Origin: CBDFNC01 sp965249895
Lineage (GTDB): Bacteria; Pseudomonadota; Gammaproteobacteria; Enterobacterales; CBDFNC01
Reading direction: 5' to 3'
DNA: 64,000 nucleotides
Assembly: GCA_965249895.1 (NCBI GenBank)
Contig: CBDFNC010000002.1
Span: 496,001-560,000 of the forward strand
The notes under the pieces were generated by a model. The model worked only from the letters and a program-made list of their open reading frames with translations. It made no database searches and was not told the origin of the DNA. Positions within the stretch are counted from its first letter, which is position 1; every line of letters starts with the position of its first letter. The translations under genes were made by a program, and so were the position numbers. Shown piece after piece: positions 1-9,202 of the stretch.

Positions 1-498
1 AATAAGTTGGTTCGATTGATCCAGGAAAATATCTTGTCTGATATCGCCTTGGTTGAGGCTAAGTTTAGTGTCGATGTTGCGAGGGCAAAGCTCACAGTCA
101 CTAACGCGCAACTAGAAGTGGCTCGCCAGTCGTTGGCAGATTGCACAATTAAGGCCCCCTTTGATGGTGCTGTGGTTTCGTTAATGAGTAACAAAGGTGA
201 GTGGGTTAATACGGGTGACCCCTTCGTCGAGTTTGCTGATTTAGCTAACTTAACCCTTTCCCTCGATCTGCCCCTGGAGATGTTTAAGGGCCTGGCAAGA
301 GATCATCAAACTAAGGTTCTCGCTCAAGGGCGTGAGATTGGCAGCGCCAAAGTGAAACGTATTTTTCCCATGATAGACCCTGCCAGTGGATTGCGTCGGG
401 TAGTTTGGGTTATCACTCCAAATCAAGGTGAATTGCTATCAGGACGTTATGTCTCGTTGGAGAGCTGGCAAGTGAGAAAAAGGGGAGTCGATGAATAG
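1..498 (+). CDS. Efflux/secretion periplasmic adaptor (HlyD/RND MFP family), C-terminal part
   Basis: The frame is open at the left edge, so only the C-terminal ~165 residues are present. A long helix (coiled-coil arm) is followed by a lipoyl-like segment containing APFDGAVVSL and then beta-barrel sequence, the usual order in membrane fusion proteins that bridge an inner-membrane pump and an outer-membrane channel. The C-terminal membrane-proximal domain looks short. The stop overlaps the start of the TolC-like gene by 8 bases, so the two are probably translationally coupled parts of one tripartite pump. The pump itself would lie upstream, outside the window, so the substrate is unknown. Confidence 0.85.
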   Translation, partial: NKLVRLIQENILSDIALVEAKFSVDVARAKLTVTNAQLEVARQSLADCTIKAPFDGAVVSLMSNKGEWVNTGDPFVEFADLANLTLSLDLPLEMFKGLARDHQTKVLAQGREIGSAKVKRIFPMIDPASGLRRVVWVITPNQGELLSGRYVSLESWQVRKRGVDE

Positions 499-1786
499 GA
501 CATCTGCTTTTTGCTGCTTGGCTTTGCTGCTGTACTCATCTTGGGTTAAGAGCGCAGCTGAGTACCGATTTAGCTTTGAACAGGTGCTGGCAATAGCCTT
601 TAGCCAAAACCTGAATTTGTTGACTGAAACAGAACGAGAGCAACTGCAATTGGCCAGTGAAGGGGTTGCATTTAGGAGATTATTACCTTCTTTGTCTGTC
701 AGCGCCAACCAAACCAATATTCTTAAAGATAGCCAGCAGCATAGTAACGAAGGCTCCAGGTATGCGTCCAGCATGGATATTTCCCAGCCGCTTTATCAAC
801 CCACACTAATGGCGGGGTGGAAAAAATCACAACTGAATTTACAAAGGGCTCAGCTTTCAACTCGTAGGCAACGTCAACAGTTATTAAGTGATGTGAAAGG
901 TGCGTGGTTCAATTTACAGCAGGCCCTGGAATTGCAGAGTGAGGCACAAGAATCCCTGATCCGGTTACAGCAGCATAGAAATAATGCAGAGGCATTTTAT
1001 AACAGTGGTCGTATTTGGCGAAACGATGTGCTGCAGGCAGAAGTCAAAGTAGCTCGAGGAGAGCAAGACCTGATTGCCGCGAATAATAACGTCATTAAGG
1101 GACAAAGCCGTCTGAATCTGTTACTGCACAGGCATGTATCGGCGCCGATGGCGGTGGTAGTTGGTATGAAATGGCAGCCTTTGCAACAGAATTTAAGAGA
1201 AGCTTTTCAATATGCGTTAAGTCATCGATTGGAGTTAAAACAGAGTCAGATTGACATTGAACTAGCGCAATACGACGAAGCTATTGCTCGTGCAGGGCTT
1301 AAACCCACCATTGATATTAAGCTATCCCAGACTTTTAAGTCGTCTCATTATGATTTTAGGGCGTCACAGAGCGAAACCAAAGTTGCCGTCAATATGAAGT
1401 GGGAGGTGTGGCAATGGGGGCGCAGTAATAAAGAGATTTCCGCCGCGCGTTCCAAGCTGAAAATCAATCGTTATGCCGAACAACAGGAAAAAGAGCAGGT
1501 CTTGGCGGATGTCCAAAATGCCTGGTTGTCGGTCACTGAGGCGCAAAAGAATATCGATGTGTTGAAGCAGGCTCTGGATCAAGCCAAGGAAAACTTTAGA
1601 GTGAGCGAGATAAGGTACAAGGAACAACTAGGCAGTGCTACCGATGTGCTCGATGCTCAGGAACTGTTAACCCAAACCCGGGCTGACAATATTGTCGCCT
1701 TGGGTAGCTATTTAACCGCAATAGCCAGCTTAAAACTGGCAGTGGGAGAAGGAGTAAGGTTAAACGGAGAGTATGAAAGAGAATAG
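491..1786 (+). CDS. TolC-family outer-membrane efflux channel protein
   Basis: This 431-residue protein has an N-terminal signal-like segment (residues 1-22) followed by alternating long amphipathic helices and short strands, with the two-fold repeat typical of OEP/TolC proteins. Examples are the YRFSFEQVLAIAFSQN start of repeat one and AREAFQYAL-like start of repeat two near residue 235, plus a C-terminal TRADNIVALGSYLTAIASL helix. It should form a trimeric outer-membrane exit duct for the adaptor encoded just upstream (8-base overlap). The following CHASE-GGDEF gene overlaps it by 14 bases, so all three are likely co-transcribed. Confidence 0.9.
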   Translation: MNRTSAFCCLALLLYSSWVKSAAEYRFSFEQVLAIAFSQNLNLLTETEREQLQLASEGVAFRRLLPSLSVSANQTNILKDSQQHSNEGSRYASSMDISQPLYQPTLMAGWKKSQLNLQRAQLSTRRQRQQLLSDVKGAWFNLQQALELQSEAQESLIRLQQHRNNAEAFYNSGRIWRNDVLQAEVKVARGEQDLIAANNNVIKGQSRLNLLLHRHVSAPMAVVVGMKWQPLQQNLREAFQYALSHRLELKQSQIDIELAQYDEAIARAGLKPTIDIKLSQTFKSSHYDFRASQSETKVAVNMKWEVWQWGRSNKEISAARSKLKINRYAEQQEKEQVLADVQNAWLSVTEAQKNIDVLKQALDQAKENFRVSEIRYKEQLGSATDVLDAQELLTQTRADNIVALGSYLTAIASLKLAVGEGVRLNGEYERE

Positions 1787-3338
1787 TATGCACTCGATGA
1801 TTGTCCTGCTGCTGGTTTTGTTTGGTCTATCTATTAGTAGCATCTCGGCATGGCGAGAGTTTGAAGTCGAAACCAGAGAAGTGTCAAATGATCTGGAGCG
1901 TCTGCTGGCTCGCTGGAGTTACGAATTACAACATGAGCTGGCGGCAGAGTTAAATGAGCTGGCGGCATTACGGATAACGCTCAACCACTCCCCTCCAATT
2001 AGTACCGCCCATTTTACAACTATAACAAGTGGCCTTGTTCAGCAAGGAAGCAAAATACTTTCCCTGGCATGGGTTCCTATAGTGCCAGCGTCTGAGCGAG
2101 CAAGGTATGAAAGCCAGATGGAGCAGAAGTTTCCAGCGTTTCAGTTTATTCAGCGAAGCAGTGAAAATAAACTAGAGCCTGCCAGTCCACAGAGCGTTCA
2201 CCTGCCAGTGTATTACCTGACGTCTCAATCAGGTACAACGGTTTACTTTCCTCCAGGTTTTGATCTGGTATCTAGTGCGCATAAACAAACCTTGATGTTG
2301 TTGATAGAGTCGCCAGAAAAGGGGGCGATAGCAGCGCTAAAAGGAGCTCACGGCGTGGCTGGTACAGATACTGAAGCCCTTATTAGCTTTCATTCTGTTT
2401 ACGGTGAAAGTGACCCCCCGTCGGTTAGCGGCTTCCTAATGGCCACATTGAAACCTCCATTGTATTTTAAACAGCTACAACAAGACGCTGAAACTTATAC
2501 TGTAAACCTAGCCATCAAAGATAAAACATTATCTGGTCTGGAAATAAGCGTGGTTAAATTCAATGGTTCAATAAAGCAAACAGATGATCATTACCAATTA
2601 CAAAGTGAGATACGGGGCCCAGGAGGAAGCGCTTGGTCAATAATAGTATCATCCACCGAAACGTACTTCTCTTCACGACGCAGTCAGTTGCCACTGGTTA
2701 TTTTTGTCTCAGGCGTTGCTGGGACCTTGTTGCTTTTATGGTATATGAATTATCTCTATCGCAACGTATATAAACAAGAACTTGAAGCCGAACGTTGTAA
2801 CCAGGCATTAATGGTTGCTAACAAAGAACTGAAACATATATCCAGCACAGATCTGCACACAGGTTTGGCTAATCGTCGCTATTTTGAGAGTCATCTAGAT
2901 TCTGAGTGGAAGCGAGCTCGAAGGGAGGAGCAAGCTTTAACTGTGATCATTGTAGGTATGGATTTTTTTACGGCGTATAACCAGTATTATGGATATAGCA
3001 CAGCTAATGAGAGTTTAAAAAAAGTAGCTCAAGCGGTAGCCTCTTGTGTTAGTCGACCGGCCGATATCGTGGCACGTTATTCCGATGATAAGTTTGTTTT
3101 TTTACTTCCTTATACTCAGTCTCCGATGGACATTATCGCTCAGCGATGCAGATATAATGTTGAGCAAGAATTTATCGCCCACCGGGCATCTGAAATTGCT
3201 GAACACGTGACGGTTAGCGCTGGAGTTTATAGCATTATCCCATCGGCGGATTCTACGACGGATCAATTGCTGCTGAGTGCGTTCAATGCACTGGAAAAAG
3301 CTCAGAGCCAAGGAGGAAATAGGGTTGTATGTGCATAG
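1773..3338 (+). CDS. Membrane CHASE-GGDEF protein with degenerate active site
   Basis: This 521-residue protein has a transmembrane helix at residues ~6-26, a periplasmic CHASE-like sensor domain to ~residue 300, a second helix at ~305-328 and a cytoplasmic GGDEF domain beginning near TDLHTGLANRR (~359). The signature GGDEF is replaced by SDDKF (residues 437-441), losing both glycines and the catalytic Glu, so cyclase activity is unlikely. The inhibitory-site motif RxxD is kept as RPAD (428-431), spaced normally. Known GGDEF proteins of this kind bind c-di-GMP as receptors; that role here is inference. The start overlaps the upstream tolC-like gene by 14 bases; an alternative ATG lies at 1788. 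Confidence 0.85.
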   Translation: MKENSMHSMIVLLLVLFGLSISSISAWREFEVETREVSNDLERLLARWSYELQHELAAELNELAALRITLNHSPPISTAHFTTITSGLVQQGSKILSLAWVPIVPASERARYESQMEQKFPAFQFIQRSSENKLEPASPQSVHLPVYYLTSQSGTTVYFPPGFDLVSSAHKQTLMLLIESPEKGAIAALKGAHGVAGTDTEALISFHSVYGESDPPSVSGFLMATLKPPLYFKQLQQDAETYTVNLAIKDKTLSGLEISVVKFNGSIKQTDDHYQLQSEIRGPGGSAWSIIVSSTETYFSSRRSQLPLVIFVSGVAGTLLLLWYMNYLYRNVYKQELEAERCNQALMVANKELKHISSTDLHTGLANRRYFESHLDSEWKRARREEQALTVIIVGMDFFTAYNQYYGYSTANESLKKVAQAVASCVSRPADIVARYSDDKFVFLLPYTQSPMDIIAQRCRYNVEQEFIAHRASEIAEHVTVSAGVYSIIPSADSTTDQLLLSAFNALEKAQSQGGNRVVCA

Positions 3339-3707
3339 CTTCGGCGCGAAGCCGGCAACCGTATTGTCGGCGTTCGTCGGTTAACCCATTTACACTTCAA
3401 CACCCGAATAGTAGACTGATTTCGGACATATCAGGATTTAAATATTACAGTGAATAAAAACACACAGGCTAGATGTTTACATCAGATTAAGGTTGCTTTA
3501 ACGGCAATGCGCTTGTGTATGTCCCTCCTTCTTCTATCTCTGCGACTTACCAACAGACGTCGATCTTAGAGTAATAGTGGTGATCGGCGTCTAAGTTAGC
3601 CGGTTGTCATTTGTTTCCGAGCGCCACCCAAAAACAAATCCAAATTTGTTGGAGTTAACCATAGAGGCATATCACCTTTGTTGGTTACTCAGGAGAAATG
3701 GAAATAT
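3339..3707. other. Intergenic region, no gene recognised
   Basis: No convincing coding frame. A short hairpin (GCTTCG/CGAAGC) sits directly at the end of the CHASE-GGDEF gene without a clear T-run. A longer imperfect inverted repeat (gacgtcgatc ... gatcggcgtc) spans about 3555-3592. The promoter of the following GNAT gene should be in the last ~150 bases. Confidence 0.5.
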
Positions 3708-4181
3708 ATGAAGACTCGACCAGCCACAAATAAAGACTGTAAACGTTTAAGCGAACTGGCGATTGAAACTTGCCAAGAAACTGTGTTCAAGGAATTAGAA
3801 AGTACGGGTGAAGATTATCTAAGGGAGACTTTTTCAGAAGCGGAATTCATTAAGCGGTTAACCTTGGGTTATCGATATTTCGTCATGGAGGAGGAGAGTA
3901 TTAATGGGTTCATTGGTTTCAAATCTCCCGACTATCTCTATCACCTGTTTGTAGACAAACAGGCTTTTGGCCAAGGTATTGCCAGTAAACTATGGCAACA
4001 TGCATTGGACTGTTTTTTATCGGAACAGGCTTACTGTGACCTTATTCGGATTAAAGTTAACTCATCTCTTTATGCGGAAAAAATATATAAGCGAATGGGT
4101 TTTGTTACTCAATCAGCCCCGGTAAATTCAAACGGTATTATTTTTGTGCCTATGCGCTATGAAAATAGCCTAACTGGCTAA
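3708..4181 (+). CDS. GNAT-family N-acetyltransferase
   Basis: This 157-residue GNAT domain protein should transfer an acetyl group from acetyl-CoA to an unidentified amine. The acetyl-CoA loop is visible as KQAFGQGIASKLWQHA (Q/R-x-x-G-x-G/A type), followed by the C-terminal YKRMGF motif common to the family. I chose the ATG at 3708 because AGGAGA lies 11 bases upstream and the sequence from MKTRPATNKD begins the first GNAT strand; a TTG at 3678 would add ten unlikely residues. It is a single gene, convergent with the att operon, separated from it by repeats. Confidence 0.85.
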   Translation: MKTRPATNKDCKRLSELAIETCQETVFKELESTGEDYLRETFSEAEFIKRLTLGYRYFVMEEESINGFIGFKSPDYLYHLFVDKQAFGQGIASKLWQHALDCFLSEQAYCDLIRIKVNSSLYAEKIYKRMGFVTQSAPVNSNGIIFVPMRYENSLTG

Positions 4182-4207
4182 CGTTGTGTAGAAAGAGCTG
4201 TCACGTT

Positions 4208-4398
4208 CAAATCTGGGTAACAGATCCAGATAGATCGGTAGGAGCCGAACCCATCTCAGGAATGAGATGTAAAGCGCATGGGTGCACGTTCGGCGAACCT
4301 TGTGGGTACAGGCTTCGCCCTCTTCACTTATAGAGAGGCATCTGCTCCACAAAGACCGCAACAATTGTTACCCTTATTCCCGTGATTTGATGGGTTTC
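4208..4398 (-). repeat. REP/BIME-like dispersed repeat, copy A (full length)
   Basis: This is a full copy of a ~190-bp intergenic repeat. It is bounded by GGTAACA/TGTTACC-type inverted ends and contains a GTAGGAGC head, a CATCTCAGGAATGAGATG hairpin and the GGTTCGCCGAAC palindrome (seen here on the complementary strand as GTTCGGCGAACC). It lies between convergent genes. Five more copies occur in the window at 19172, 21632, 27133, 31458 and 57425. Confidence 0.85.
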
Positions 4399-4400
4399 GG

Positions 4401-4476
4401 GCCGAGTGTCGGAGCATCCAGATGTCGGACCACTACGTGCGAGGGAATGACAGAATCGACGTTTCAGGATGGACAC
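4401..4476. repeat. Short dispersed repeat with GTTTCAGGATGG motif
   Basis: Contains two GTCGGA-type half-sites, then GAATGACA and GTTTCAGGATGG. The same blocks in the same order, on the opposite strand, occur at 58589-58660; a shorter version is at 24465-24491. It sits about 20 bases downstream of the stop of the att lipocalin gene. Confidence 0.7.
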
Positions 4477-4496
4477 TAAATAGGCTGGAGTGGTAG

Positions 4497-5576
4497 TCAG
4501 TGATAACCCGTCAGCTCTAGGTAACCGCTCCCGATATGGCTGCCGCTCACTTTTATCGCGCCTTCCCAATAGTTAAACCGGCCAGTGATCTCCTGATCCT
4601 CCACAAGGGGGTTGATGTTAAGCTGAATATTGTGATCAGTAATGAGCAGCTCCCAGCTAACAGGATATTTGTTGACGAAGCGTATCGGGGTCAGCTGCAC
4701 TTGTTCGGTTTTTAGCGCCACAGGCTTACCTGTCTCGTCGATTAATTTGACTGCCAGCGTTTCTTCAATTTGGCTGTCGGGTTTGTTACGGATCCGAAAA
4801 TACATAAGGTCCCAGCCGTTGTTCAGGTGGATGGAAAACCAGTCCCAACCCTGTTGATCCTTGGACAGAATACTCGTGCTCCACTCATGGTCGTACCAGC
4901 CGAGACCAGAAACTTGGTGTTGTTTGCCTTTTATGGTGACTTGCCCCGTCACTTTTAGCCTGGGGAAGGAGTAATAATAAGAGGCCTGATCCTGGCCCTT
5001 AGTACTCAGGCCTTTATCTCCCTGGAGAGTGATGGGTTTTACCTGCTCAAGTTGCAGCTGGTAGCTAAACTCTTCAGCCTTGCTAACCAAGGTGGCGGGA
5101 AACAATTTTTGCGCTTGGTTTGACTTAAGTTGCCAATCCCACAGCCAGTAATTCAAACCTTCTGCGCCTGCCAGCTCTGGTCCTTGTCGGCTCAGGCGCT
5201 GTTCACTTAAATGTAACTCTGATGTTTGTTGGGTAACGGCGATATGTGCCAGGTAAAACTGAGGACTAAACCAATCTTTGGCATCTGTTTTTCCAGCCAG
5301 GGCGGCTGAACGAAACAGGGTAAACTGAACACCAAACTCCTGGTGGTGTTCATCCACAAGATTTGCGGTCACATACCACCACTCACTGCGAAATGCGGGA
5401 TGAGCGTTATGATCCTGAGGGAACTGAAACTCTATGGGGTGCTTGGCTTTTTGAAAGCCATCTTCGTTTTGTGATAACACTTTGTGCAGCTCACTAGGCT
5501 CAAGCTGTGACTCGTCAGTGTGAAACCACCAGTAAAACAGCCCAGTGGCAATCACGAAAAGCGTGACAATTTTCAT
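4497..5576 (-). CDS. attH: AttH/CrtC-like lipocalin-fold secreted protein
   Basis: This 359-residue protein carries an N-terminal membrane anchor or signal (residues ~1-18). It shows the two hallmark blocks of the AttH/carotenoid 1,2-hydratase-like family: RSEWWYVTANL near residue 64 and GLGWYDHEWSTSIL near residue 225. AttH is the presumed extracytoplasmic partner of the AttEFG ABC transporter. Its start codon overlaps the permease stop by 4 bases (ATGA), placing it last in a three-gene operon. The transported compound is not known. The symbol is given by family and context, not by experiment. Confidence 0.8.
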   Translation of the reverse strand: MKIVTLFVIATGLFYWWFHTDESQLEPSELHKVLSQNEDGFQKAKHPIEFQFPQDHNAHPAFRSEWWYVTANLVDEHHQEFGVQFTLFRSAALAGKTDAKDWFSPQFYLAHIAVTQQTSELHLSEQRLSRQGPELAGAEGLNYWLWDWQLKSNQAQKLFPATLVSKAEEFSYQLQLEQVKPITLQGDKGLSTKGQDQASYYYSFPRLKVTGQVTIKGKQHQVSGLGWYDHEWSTSILSKDQQGWDWFSIHLNNGWDLMYFRIRNKPDSQIEETLAVKLIDETGKPVALKTEQVQLTPIRFVNKYPVSWELLITDHNIQLNINPLVEDQEITGRFNYWEGAIKVSGSHIGSGYLELTGYH

Positions 5577-7987
5577 AGACCTGAACGCCTGAGGTAAGCA
5601 AGGGTCAGCAGGGCAGCCAGCAATGAAGCCATTACCGCCATCAGCAGCCCTTCGAGCAGGGGGTAAAACTCAACCTGATAAGTAAGGCTCCAGCCAAATG
5701 CCCTGGGATTGATGGTGTGGGTGAGCAGGTAAGCAGTACCAAGTCCTGCAGGGATGGCCATTAGTCCGGTGATCAGACCAAGAAAGATACTTTGCCAGCA
5801 AATAATCTGACGGATCTGTACTGGCAAAAACCCCAGTTTAGCCATTAAATAAAACTCTCTTTGTTTACCCAGCATCAGAGCACATAGGCCACAACAGATG
5901 CCGATAAAGGCGATGCCCAGACTTAACCAACGAAGCAGTTCGGTAATAGTAAAGGTGCGTTCAAAAATACGGGAAACCTGGCTGAAAATGCTTCGGCCCG
6001 ACAACAGGTTCAGGTATGGCCATTTCTGAGTCAGGTGTTGCTTTAACCTTTGCTCGTGCTCTTCGGACTGGATGTAAATCGCCAGTGATCGTAGTGGTGT
6101 TTCAGGCCAGAGTTGTCGAAACTGCGAATAAGGCTGGAGTATCTGACCCTTATCGTTGCTGTAGTCTCGATAAACCCCGCTGATCTCGAGCTTTATCTGC
6201 CGATCAAACATGTCCGGTGTTATGGTATCACCCACAGCTAACCCAAAGTGTTGGATCAGAGGTTCACTGACCAACACTTGGCTTCGCGCTTGTGGAAATT
6301 TACCTTTAAGCAGCGGATAGGCTTGCTTTAGCTGAGACCCAATATCCATTCCTAACCATTCAATGGGTTTACTATTCAGGCGAGTGGACGTTAAGGCACG
6401 CCGGTTCACCTCTTTAACACTTCGATGTTTTTGTAAGTAAGTGAATACTTCCTCTGGTAATTCGGGACGGGCAGAGCCCGCAGTTTTTTGCATGGATAGG
6501 TATATGTCGGCGTTAAGCCGGTGGACCAGCCATTGATCCAAACTGATACGAAAGCTGAACACCATAATGGCGATCCCCACAGCGGCTGCAATGGCAATTA
6601 ATAACGCGACCTGATTAACGCTGGTTTGTTTTAAATTACGGGAAAGCTCACGAAATACGAAGTGGCGGATCAGTGTGTGTTGGCTGTGTGTTGCAAACAG
6701 CTTACTGAGCCAATACGTCAGCAGCACCGCCAATAAAGAGCAGGCCATCAGCAGGCTGGCGATAGCGATAAAGCCACCGATGAGTCCGGTGGGTAAATAG
6801 GTGTTGATAACTACCAGAGTACTTAATCCAATAAGGCTGAACCAAACGAGCCGAGGTTTGAATGTCGCTGGCTTTGCAGCTGATGTTTGGTGACTGAAAC
6901 AGAGCGCCTTCCAGCTGGGAATACAGGCGGCCATACTGCCCAGCAAGGTGATAATAAAGACATTGAGGTAAATCCAGCTGCTGGTCGATAAATCTGCAAT
7001 GGGGCTGGGGCCGTAGAGGTCGTTGACAGTCTGAGTGACCAGCAACATCAACTTGGTAGCCAAAAATTGCCCGAGTAGTAACCCGCCGATGGCAGCCAGA
7101 CCAACCAGCAGCAGTAACTCCAATATAAGCAGTAGCAACAGGGCAGGTGGCGATACACCCAGTAAGATAAAGCGGTTGAACATGGTTTGGCGGTGCAACT
7201 GATTGAATCGCACCGAGTTGTATACCAAAAATAGCCCAACAACTAAGGCTAACAACCCCAGGGCAGACAGATTAAATTGCAGCGCATCACCGATTTCATC
7301 AGCATTAAGTTCCCGTGAAATGGTCTGCAGTGCAAACCCCTTAGGTAACCAGTCTGAGAGTAGTCTCGCTTGTTGGGGGCTGGCTTGTATTCGAATAAAA
7401 CTCAGCTGAGCTTTCTTGCCAAGCAGAGGCTGGGCCCAGCTTAAATCCATAATCGCGAGGTCCTGAATGTTCGACAGGGTAGCGGCAATATAAAGCATCT
7501 GCCCTTTACCCGGTAAAACCAGGCTATCCCCTCGCTTCAGGTTTAATCGTTTCGCCAGGTTTTCGCTGAGGAAGATACCGTTGTGATGGCGTAGCAGGTC
7601 CAACGGATCGATAGCCGGTACAGACGCTTTACTCCCCGTTTGAGTGAAGGGATCCAAGGCGATCAACTGCAGTCGTTGGCTTCCTTGCTCTAAGGGCAGG
7701 TAGGCATGTAAAACCGGTGTTTTACCTATTTCCGGAAAGGTTTTTACCAGCCGGGTATAAAGCTGCTGGTGGAAATAGGGGGTCTGGGCGACGATTTTAT
7801 GGCTAGCACCGCCATAAAGCTGTTTTTTGGCCTGAATAAAATTGTCACGTACACTCTGGTTCACAAGTTCAATAGAGACCACACTGGTGACGCCAAATAG
7901 TACGCCGAAAAAGGTCATCAGCACCAGAGCTGGATGTTTAAGATGAGCTCGCAGCAGGGCTTTAAATATCAGGACCATGGTTGGCAA
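5573..7987 (-). CDS. FtsX/MacB-type ABC transporter permease (AttFG-like, single chain)
   Basis: This 804-residue membrane protein has an N-terminal helix (~20-40), a large periplasmic domain, a block of three to four helices (~240-375), a second pair of helices around 385-440, another helix near 470-495, a second periplasmic domain and three C-terminal helices. That is two FtsX modules in one chain, as in 800-residue AttF/G-like permeases, so one gene can supply both halves of the channel. It overlaps the ATPase gene upstream by 26 bases and the lipocalin gene downstream by 4. An internal ATG at 7978 (MVLIFKALL) is an equally good start. Confidence 0.85.
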   Translation of the reverse strand: MPTMVLIFKALLRAHLKHPALVLMTFFGVLFGVTSVVSIELVNQSVRDNFIQAKKQLYGGASHKIVAQTPYFHQQLYTRLVKTFPEIGKTPVLHAYLPLEQGSQRLQLIALDPFTQTGSKASVPAIDPLDLLRHHNGIFLSENLAKRLNLKRGDSLVLPGKGQMLYIAATLSNIQDLAIMDLSWAQPLLGKKAQLSFIRIQASPQQARLLSDWLPKGFALQTISRELNADEIGDALQFNLSALGLLALVVGLFLVYNSVRFNQLHRQTMFNRFILLGVSPPALLLLLILELLLLVGLAAIGGLLLGQFLATKLMLLVTQTVNDLYGPSPIADLSTSSWIYLNVFIITLLGSMAACIPSWKALCFSHQTSAAKPATFKPRLVWFSLIGLSTLVVINTYLPTGLIGGFIAIASLLMACSLLAVLLTYWLSKLFATHSQHTLIRHFVFRELSRNLKQTSVNQVALLIAIAAAVGIAIMVFSFRISLDQWLVHRLNADIYLSMQKTAGSARPELPEEVFTYLQKHRSVKEVNRRALTSTRLNSKPIEWLGMDIGSQLKQAYPLLKGKFPQARSQVLVSEPLIQHFGLAVGDTITPDMFDRQIKLEISGVYRDYSNDKGQILQPYSQFRQLWPETPLRSLAIYIQSEEHEQRLKQHLTQKWPYLNLLSGRSIFSQVSRIFERTFTITELLRWLSLGIAFIGICCGLCALMLGKQREFYLMAKLGFLPVQIRQIICWQSIFLGLITGLMAIPAGLGTAYLLTHTINPRAFGWSLTYQVEFYPLLEGLLMAVMASLLAALLTLAYLRRSGL

Positions 7988-8648
7988 TTAACCGACAGTC
8001 TTTTAAGGTAAAATGTTTGTCTGCATACTTCTGATACAATGGGTTGTGGCTCACCAACAGTAAAGCACAGCCTTGCTCCCGCGCCATAGATATCAGCATC
8101 GCCATTACTTTTTCCGCATTGTAAATATCCAGACTTCCGGTGGGCTCATCGGCCAGAATAAGTTTGGGTCGATGCACCAGCGCCCGACAGATAGCGACTC
8201 TTTGTTGTTGGCCACCGGAGAGCTGATCCGGAAACAGATCAAGCCTTTGCATTAGTCCCAGCTTATCGAGTAAGGCAAAAGCGTGCTGCTCGTCTTTGAG
8301 CCCATTAAGTTTCAGGGGAAGCTGTACGTTTTCCAATAGAGTGAGTGAGGGGATAAGGTTAAAGTCTTGATAAACAAACCCCAGGTACCGGCGCCTGAGT
8401 AAAGTAAGCTGATTACGGCTGTAGTGACTGACATCCTTATCCTGGAACAGAATTTGTCCGCTATCCGGCTTTTCAAGACCACTGAGGATATTAAGCAAAG
8501 TGGTTTTTCCTGTTCCGCTTTGTCCCATAAGTAAGGTAATTTTTCCGCTATATAAACTAAAGCTAATATCACTGAAAAGGGTGACCTGCTCACCTGAACT
8601 GTGAAATCCTTTACTCAGTTTATTTATCGCGATCACGGGGGTCGTCAA
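7962..8648 (-). CDS. ABC transporter ATP-binding protein (LolD/MacB type, AttE-like)
   Basis: This 228-residue ATPase has Walker A GQSGTGKT (~43-50), Q-loop YQDFNLIPSLTLLENV, signature LSGGQQQR (~143-150), Walker B LILADEPTG and the switch His in LVSHNP. These define the FtsE/LolD/MacB class that drives FtsX-type permeases, here the overlapping downstream gene. Start: TTG at 8648 preceded by AAGG about 12 bases upstream. It is the first gene of the operon; its promoter must lie in the gap to 9202. Confidence 0.9.
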   Translation of the reverse strand: MTTPVIAINKLSKGFHSSGEQVTLFSDISFSLYSGKITLLMGQSGTGKTTLLNILSGLEKPDSGQILFQDKDVSHYSRNQLTLLRRRYLGFVYQDFNLIPSLTLLENVQLPLKLNGLKDEQHAFALLDKLGLMQRLDLFPDQLSGGQQQRVAICRALVHRPKLILADEPTGSLDIYNAEKVMAMLISMAREQGCALLLVSHNPLYQKYADKHFTLKDCRLIANHGPDI

Positions 8649-9202
8649 GCCAGTTACCTTTCGTTGATGACTAACGGGATTTTATTACAACCTTTTTTTC
8701 ATCTTTATCTCCTAAAGTGATAATTTGGACGGGTTTGGCTGGCTTCTAGGTGCCTCAACGTCTTCAACCATGGATCTTCATACGAATACCATGCCAGTAG
8801 ATATTTGTATTAGTTAACAATCTGTTATGAAATGTTGTAAGCACAACCTGTAAAAATAGCTGACGGTGTATTCGCATATTCCTGAGCGCTTTATATCATC
8901 GAATATGCAGTGCTCAGCAGTTAGGCAGAAATGGATGTGATACCCCCATATGGCGGATTTAGTTGATCGTAAAGGTGTCCATAAAAGCCTGGAAGTAAGA
9001 GCGGTTAAGTCTGTTGAGGAGTGGGAGAGTAATAAAGTCGCACACTGGGTTGGGCAGTTCTTATCTTATGCTACGCAACGAGTGATTGCTAAATGATCGG
9101 TTTTCGCCCATTTCGGCCCTTTAGCGCTCTCAATAGTCATTTCAGGTAAACAGTCTTCACAAGATAAATTTTAATGAGGGAAGTTGTGACAAGCAAAAAC
9201 AG
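8649..9202. other. Intergenic region with one possible small ORF
   Basis: 554 bases without a recognised gene. It should hold the att operon promoter (reading left). A GCATATTC ... GAATATGC inverted repeat lies around 8873-8907. A possible 48-codon ORF is listed separately at 8950. Confidence 0.45.
8950..9096 (+). CDS. Possible 48-residue hypothetical protein or gene remnant
   Basis: ATG-to-TGA frame of 48 codons starting MADLVDRKGVHKSLEV and ending with the helix-like stretch WVGQFLSYATQRVIAK. The composition looks protein-like (alternating charged and hydrophobic residues) but there is no strong ribosome-binding site and I recognise no family. It may be the tail of a decayed gene. Low confidence. 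Confidence 0.25.
   Translation: MADLVDRKGVHKSLEVRAVKSVEEWESNKVAHWVGQFLSYATQRVIAK

Noticed and set aside
4282..4479. Short ORFs over REP copy A
   Set aside because: They are translations of palindromic repeat sequence.
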